DNA of 6,246 bases, from positions 1 through 6,246 of the forward strand of contig JANXPS010000308.1 in the NCBI GenBank assembly GCA_025357175.1. The letters run 5' to 3'. The notes beneath the pieces are model-generated. The model did not search any database, was not told where the DNA came from, and saw nothing but the letters and a program-made list of their open reading frames with translations. Positions 5,603 to 6,246 of this stretch are shown piece after piece. The translations under genes and the position numbers were made by a program. Every line of letters starts with the position of its first letter. Positions within the stretch are counted from its first letter, which is position 1. This stretch comes from Deltaproteobacteria bacterium. Its GTDB lineage: Bacteria > Desulfobacterota > Deferrimicrobia > Deferrimicrobiales > Deferrimicrobiaceae.

Positions 5603-6246
5603 TGGTGCGAGGGGCGCTTGAGCAGCAGGACCAGCGGCAGGATCGCGAACATCAGCATCGAAAGCAGCCAGAATGCGTCGTTGAAGCCCATCATCGTGGC
5701 CTGCCGCACCATCTGTCCGTACAGCCGTCCCATCGTGGTCCGGTCCGCAGAAGCCGCCAGTTCGGGCATCCCGTGGCCGATCAGCATTCGCCCCCGGCCG
5801 ATCGCCTCGTTGAAGCCGCGGTCGAGCCAGGTCAGGTGCTCGGAGAGGTGCGACTGGTGCAGTTGCGCGCGCCGTCCGAACATCGTGGTCGAGAAGGCGA
5901 TGCCGACGGAGCCGCCGAGGTTCCGGAGCAGGTTGTAGGCGGAGGTCGCGTTTCCCATCTCGCGCTTCGGGATCGAGGAGAGCGTGAGCGTCGTCAACGG
6001 GATGAAGAGGAAGCCCATGCCGAATCCGAGGACGATACGGGGCCACATCAGCGAGGCGAAGTCGGCGCCCAGCGTGAAGCGCGACATCATCTGCGTGGAA
6101 ATCGCGCACAGGAGGATTCCGGTGAACAGGATGTATTTCGGGTTGTGCTTCCCGATCAGCTTTCCGACGACCGGCATGCAGACCAGCGTGGCGACGCCGC
6201 CCGGCGAGAGGACGAACCCGGCCAGCGTGGCGGTATAGCCCAGGAG
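5575..6246 (-). CDS. DHA2 (EmrB/QacA-type) MFS drug efflux permease, C-terminal part (N-terminus beyond window)
   Basis: The frame is open from the right edge to TAG at 5577-5575 and gives the last 223 residues. The ATG at 6177 is internal, not the start, because the conserved segment LLGYTATLAGFVLSPGG lies upstream of it. Seen: hydrophobic segments near residues 9-30, 37-54, 67-87, 105-123 and 188-209 of this fragment, and the DHA2 signature NATSAYNLLRNLGGSVGIA (99-117), followed by a long loop and a last helix with a short hydrophilic tail. Known for the family: these are 14-helix inner-membrane proton antiporters that export drugs and toxic organics, often paired with an EmrA-type membrane fusion protein and a TolC-type channel. 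Such partners, if present, would be right of the window. The substrate cannot be read from this part. The gene converges on the DUF1499 gene with only 10 bases between them. Confidence 0.92.
   Translation of the reverse strand, partial: LLGYTATLAGFVLSPGGVATLVCMPVVGKLIGKHNPKYILFTGILLCAISTQMMSRFTLGADFASLMWPRIVLGFGMGFLFIPLTTLTLSSIPKREMGNATSAYNLLRNLGGSVGIAFSTTMFGRRAQLHQSHLSEHLTWLDRGFNEAIGRGRMLIGHGMPELAASADRTTMGRLYGQMVRQATMMGFNDAFWLLSMLMFAILPLVLLLKRPSHQTGEMPPAH

Noticed and set aside
5261..6109. A 282-codon minus-strand frame overlapping both DUF1499 and permease genes
   Set aside because: It runs across the convergent junction in a different frame from the permease and shows a His/Arg/Pro-rich shadow composition.
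1..6246. CRISPR array, insertion sequence, phage or toxin-antitoxin module
   Set aside because: I saw no direct-repeat series, terminal inverted repeats, transposase, integrase or small paired ORFs. Nearly all bases lie in six housekeeping- or transport-type genes.

Overview
The window comes from a GC-rich bacterium with tightly packed, SD-led genes. Nothing in it looks phage-like, IS-like or CRISPR-like, and I saw no tRNA or rRNA. The gene content (YgiQ-type radical SAM protein, long LOG-family protein, DUF1499 membrane protein, DHA2 drug exporter) fits a Gram-negative bacterium. A deltaproteobacterial-type lineage is a guess from general resemblance and cannot be proved from these bases alone.

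Layout: six protein genes fill almost the whole window. On the minus strand, 1-1090 is the N-terminal part of a large MalT/LuxR-type (STAND ATPase) regulator whose C-terminus lies off the left edge. A 67-base divergent intergenic region (1091-1157) separates it from a plus-strand run: YgiQ-family radical SAM protein (1158-2978), FabG-like short-chain dehydrogenase (2975-3724, 4-base ATGA overlap) and a LOG-family phosphoribohydrolase-like protein (3741-4757, 16-base gap). These three are very probably one operon, closed by a GC-rich hairpin that encloses the LOG stop codon. A separate plus-strand gene (4806-5564, TTG start) encodes a three-helix membrane protein with a DUF1499 domain. It converges, with a 10-base gap, on the C-terminal part of a DHA2/EmrB-type efflux permease on the minus strand (5575-6246) whose N-terminus lies off the right edge.

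How the genes may work together: the divergent regulator is an obvious candidate to control the radical SAM-SDR-LOG operon, and the shared gap holds an 11-base imperfect inverted repeat and a perfect TATAAT close to the regulator's start codon. The operon joins a radical SAM enzyme of unknown substrate, a dehydrogenase-fold protein and a nucleotide-hydrolase fold, but no common pathway can be read from the sequence. The most unusual single feature is the SDR: its catalytic Tyr position is His and the helix-4 Asn position is Glu, while the active-site Ser and Lys are kept.

No stretch longer than about 70 bases lacks a gene.
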